From Flavihumibacter rivuli (GTDB lineage Bacteria; Bacteroidota; Bacteroidia; Chitinophagales; Chitinophagaceae), in contig NZ_CP092334.1 of NCBI RefSeq assembly GCF_018595685.2, forward strand, positions 772,001-836,000: a DNA stretch of 64,000 nt. The letters are read 5' to 3'. Position 1 is the first letter of the stretch, and every line of letters starts with the position of its first letter. Below, piece after piece: positions 62,026 to 64,000 of this stretch. Both the position numbers and the translations under genes were made by a program. The notes under the pieces are model-generated. The model was not told where the DNA came from and did not search any database. It saw only the letters and a list, made by a program, of their open reading frames with translations.

Positions 62026-63293
62026 TTGCCGTGGCTAATACAGCGCCAACAAACGGTCAGATCCTGAAGTACAATGGTACAGCATGGGCTCCGGCCAATG
62101 AAGCTGCTGCTTCAGGGTTGACCCTGCCTTTTACCCAGACTATTTCCAATGCATCGGATCTTTTCACGATCAATAATTCAGGTGCTGGAAATGCTTTGGT
62201 GGGAATCAACTCTTCTGCGAACCCCAATTCAAGTGGTGTAAGGGGTGGATTGACATCAAACACACCAGGTGCAAATGCTGCTGCTATCTATGGTTTTGCC
62301 AATAGTAACCAAACCGGCCTGAACATCTACGGTTATGGTGTTTGGGGGCATAACAATGGCAATAGTGGTGGTGTGTTGGGTTCCAGTGTGAATGGTAATG
62401 GTGTGATCGGTAAGGCTAACGCTTCCAACAAAGCAGGTGTATATGGTTATAGTGAAAATGGAAATGCAGGTTTCTTTGACAACTCAACAGCGACCAACTA
62501 TACCAGCGCTATTTACTCCCAAAGCCGTTTCGGAACAGCTATACAGGCGTCTAGTACTGAAGGGATCGCCATTGATGCGGCTTCTGACAGCCCCGATTAT
62601 CCAACGGTCAATGCCGCCAATTTTACTGGTGGCATGGCGCTGATGGCAGGTAGTGTTAGTGATTTGAACCCAACTATTATGACTGCGAGCTATGGCATGG
62701 CCCCTGGTTTGTACGCCATGGGTAACCTGGGTGGTACTGGTGGTACTGCGATCATCGCTGAACTGGGTAGTGGACCCGGAAACATTGCTGAATTCAAGGT
62801 CGGAGGAACCAATGTTGCCAGGATCGACCATACCGGTAAAGGATTCTTTAACGGTTCCGTTCAGTCGTCCGGTGCTGATGTGGCAGAATTCTTTGCTGTA
62901 GAAGGCTCCAAGGCAAGCTATGAAGCTGGTGATGTGTTGGAAATCTCGACTGAGGGTGACCGTAAGGTGGTAAAATCCTCCAAGCCTTATTCAACCCTTG
63001 TTGCAGGTGTTTATGCTACCAAACCTGGCTTGCTGCTGACTGAAGAAGATGCAGTGAAAAACAACCTTGATGCGCTGGTGCCAATGGGAGTGATCGGTGT
63101 GATCCCTACCAAGGTTTGCATGGAAGGTGGTGCTATCAAGCGTGGTGACCTGCTGGTAACCTCATCCATCCAGGGTGTGGCCATGAAGGCTGATCCCGAC
63201 AAGGTGAAAGTGGGACAGGTAATTGGTAAGGCACTGCAGGATTACAATGCAAATGGTGTTGGTAAAATAAATGTGTTGGTAAGCGTTAAATAA
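60717..63293 (+). CDS. Tail-fibre-like repeat protein, C-terminal part
   Basis: 858 codons in the original frame: about eight more repeat units, a linker GRIQGIAVANTAPTNGQILKYNGTAWAPA near 430-460, a Gly/Asn-rich beta region like phage tail fibre heads (GVYGYSENGNAGFFDN, TGKGFFNGSVQSSGADVAEFF), and an end domain (YEAGDVLEIS, PMGVIGVIPTKVCMEGGAIKRGDLLVTSS, KINVLVSVK) I have seen on bacterial fibre proteins. The nominal GTG start at 60717 is not a plausible initiation site. Read with 57324-60053, the intact protein would be about 1,990 residues. Confidence 0.8.
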   Translation: MIPTSLAPSGAAGGDLSGTYPNPTIGAGAVNATKLADNAVTNTKVADNAIVTSKVADGSITAAKLAPGVIPTSLPVSGTAGGDLTGNYPNPTIANNAVTTAKVADASITAAKLAPGVIPTSLAPSGAAGGDLSGTYPNPTVANNAISSAKIADNAIVTAKVADGAITAAKLAPGVIPTSLPVSGTAGGDLTGNYPNPTIANNAVTTAKVADASITAAKLAPGVIPTSLAPSGAAGGDLSGTYPNPAIAANAVGTTKIADAAITNAKLANNAVNTAKIADASIVTTKVADGSITAVKLAPGVIPTSLAPSGAAGGDLSGSYPNPTVANNAISSAKIADNAIVTAKVADGAITAAKLAPGVIPTSLPVSGTAGGDLSGNYPNPTIAANAVTTAKIADGSITAAKLAPGVIPTSLAPTGGAGGDLAGTYPNPSVGRIQGIAVANTAPTNGQILKYNGTAWAPANEAAASGLTLPFTQTISNASDLFTINNSGAGNALVGINSSANPNSSGVRGGLTSNTPGANAAAIYGFANSNQTGLNIYGYGVWGHNNGNSGGVLGSSVNGNGVIGKANASNKAGVYGYSENGNAGFFDNSTATNYTSAIYSQSRFGTAIQASSTEGIAIDAASDSPDYPTVNAANFTGGMALMAGSVSDLNPTIMTASYGMAPGLYAMGNLGGTGGTAIIAELGSGPGNIAEFKVGGTNVARIDHTGKGFFNGSVQSSGADVAEFFAVEGSKASYEAGDVLEISTEGDRKVVKSSKPYSTLVAGVYATKPGLLLTEEDAVKNNLDALVPMGVIGVIPTKVCMEGGAIKRGDLLVTSSIQGVAMKADPDKVKVGQVIGKALQDYNANGVGKINVLVSVK

Positions 63294-63312
63294 TCAACTA
63301 AAAATTCATTCC

Positions 63313-63591
63313 ATGAAAAAGCATTTTCAAATAGTTATTACTGTTATAGCAGGAATCTTTTTAAGCGCCTCTGCCTTTGCCCAGGCTCCTGGCCAGCCCA
63401 GGAAGTTTACGGTTCCCCGCAGCAAAGCCGAATTCATGGCAGGCAAAAAAAGGTTTGATGATCAGGCTAAAATTGCCCAATCCAACCGCGAACACCTGAA
63501 AAAGGAAGAGCAACAAGCAGGGGTGATGCATGAACAGGAATTGGCGCAAAGCAGGCAGCAGCCTGCCCCTGCCAATAAGCCTAAAAACTAG
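63313..63591 (+). CDS. Small secreted Gln/Lys-rich protein
   Basis: A 92-residue protein with a signal peptide (MKKHFQIVITVIAGIFLSASAFAQ) followed by an Arg/Lys/Gln/Glu-rich helix (KRFDDQAKIAQSNREHLKKEEQQ) and a Pro-rich end. No domain recognised. It lies 19 bases after the fibre gene and is followed by a terminator, so it closes the surface-protein unit. Confidence 0.65.
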   Translation: MKKHFQIVITVIAGIFLSASAFAQAPGQPRKFTVPRSKAEFMAGKKRFDDQAKIAQSNREHLKKEEQQAGVMHEQELAQSRQQPAPANKPKN

Positions 63592-63642
63592 GAATGGTTA
63601 TCACTTTATAGACCCCTATCAGATCCGTACTCCATCAAGGAA

Positions 63643-63666
63643 GCCACCAGTATTGGTGGCTTTTTT
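63643..63666 (+). terminator. Terminator after the surface-protein locus
   Basis: GCCACCA pairs with TGGTGGC over a short loop, followed by six T residues (63661-63666). Confidence 0.8.
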
Positions 63667-63678
63667 GTTGAGAGGAAA

Positions 63679-63706
63679 CAAAAAAGCCGGGATACATATC
63701 CCGGCT
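63679..63706 (-). terminator. Terminator after icd
   Basis: A perfect ten-base stem AGCCGGGATA with TATCCCGGCT around CA, followed on the minus strand by six T residues, 19 bases beyond the isocitrate dehydrogenase stop. Confidence 0.8.
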
Positions 63707-63724
63707 CCTATCATTAAAAAAACC

Positions 63725-64000
63725 TTAGAGTCCCATCTTCTTCCTCAGGTTCTCATCGATGGCATCGAGGAATTCCTGGGTGTACAAATAGTGCTCTCCA
63801 TGTTTTACTTTGTTACCATGGACACATACTGCCAGGTCCTTGGTCATCTTGCCGCTTTCTACCGTTTCAATACATACTTGTTCAAGGGCATTGCTGAAAT
63901 CGATCAATTCCTGGTTGCCATCCAGCTTTCCGCGGAAGGCCAGTCCCCTTGTCCAGGCAAAGATAGAGGCGATAGGGTTGGTGGAAGTGGGCTTGCCGGC
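63725..64000 (-). CDS. icd: NADP-dependent isocitrate dehydrogenase, C-terminal part
   Basis: The last 91 codons of a minus-strand gene whose start lies beyond the window. The translation includes the sequence [17 protein letters not shown], then [31 protein letters not shown] and the ending [21 protein letters not shown]. These are typical of the eukaryote-type (homodimeric) NADP isocitrate dehydrogenase that makes 2-oxoglutarate in the TCA cycle. Confidence 0.9.
   Translation of the reverse strand, partial: AGKPTSTNPIASIFAWTRGLAFRGKLDGNQELIDFSNALEQVCIETVESGKMTKDLAVCVHGNKVKHGEHYLYTQEFLDAIDENLRKKMGL

Noticed and set aside
57324..63293. A prophage tail module
   Set aside because: The repeats resemble tail fibres, but a signal peptide starts the protein and no capsid, portal, terminase or baseplate genes are present.

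Overview
The window reads as chromosomal DNA of a Bacteroidota bacterium, most likely of the Chitinophagaceae or a close relative. Support comes from type IX secretion (T9SS) C-terminal sorting domains, a carboxypeptidase-regulatory/TonB-dependent receptor, lipoproteins and outer-membrane barrels of Bacteroidota style, TAnnTTTG promoter elements of the Bacteroidota primary sigma factor, and the gene block infA-rpmJ-rpsM-rpsK-rpsD-rpoA-rplQ. No prophage, plasmid, CRISPR array, tRNA or rRNA gene was seen. Species cannot be named from this sequence alone.

Layout. 1-11.6 kb: envelope and housekeeping genes (lipoprotein, diheme cytochrome c, pdxJ, TonB receptor, rpe, TPR lipoprotein, PD40 propeller protein, small membrane protein, Tat-type HisC-like aminotransferase, phosphodiesterase, NUDIX). 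11.6-14.6 kb: an accessory island with a gene remnant, homogentisate dioxygenase, an 11-bp GC-rich tandem array starting in a perfect 19-bp hairpin, and a Y1/HUH transposase of the REP-associated (RAYT) kind. 14.7-18.6 kb: infA to rplQ, with its own terminator and promoter upstream and two terminator-like hairpins inside. 18.7-28.5 kb: carA, GNAT, aroQ, two membrane proteins, parvulin, BNR-propeller protein, MORN-like protein, MFS, esterase. 28.6-36.2 kb: M1 aminopeptidase, HupE-like and DUF6702-like proteins, CorC/CNNM, PAP2, LTA-synthase-like enzyme. 36.2-52.3 kb: methyltransferase, glmM, cysteine desulfurase, barrel protein, mutS, TrmH-type methyltransferase, UbiA-type prenyltransferase, ruvX, def, rluD, lipB, ACC-deaminase-like enzyme, nucleotidyltransferase. 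52.3-54.3 kb: an ECF sigma factor, translationally coupled to a one-piece membrane protein that joins a cytoplasmic segment to a periplasmic DegS-like trypsin domain, with a divergent heptad-repeat lipoprotein. 54.8-63.6 kb: a surface-protein locus with two T9SS cargo genes, a huge tail-fibre-like repeat gene interrupted by two frameshifts, and a small secreted protein. The window ends inside an NADP-type isocitrate dehydrogenase.

The points most worth following are: the repeat fibre with +4 and +2 nt lesions whose shifts cancel; the sigma/anti-sigma-protease fusion; the RAYT with its hairpin array; a bimodal spacing of TAnnTTTG elements to start codons that predicts a class of leaderless mRNAs; and terminator-like hairpins inside the ribosomal operon and directly against the start codon of the GNAT gene. 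All functional calls rest on motif and family recognition by eye; no database search was run.
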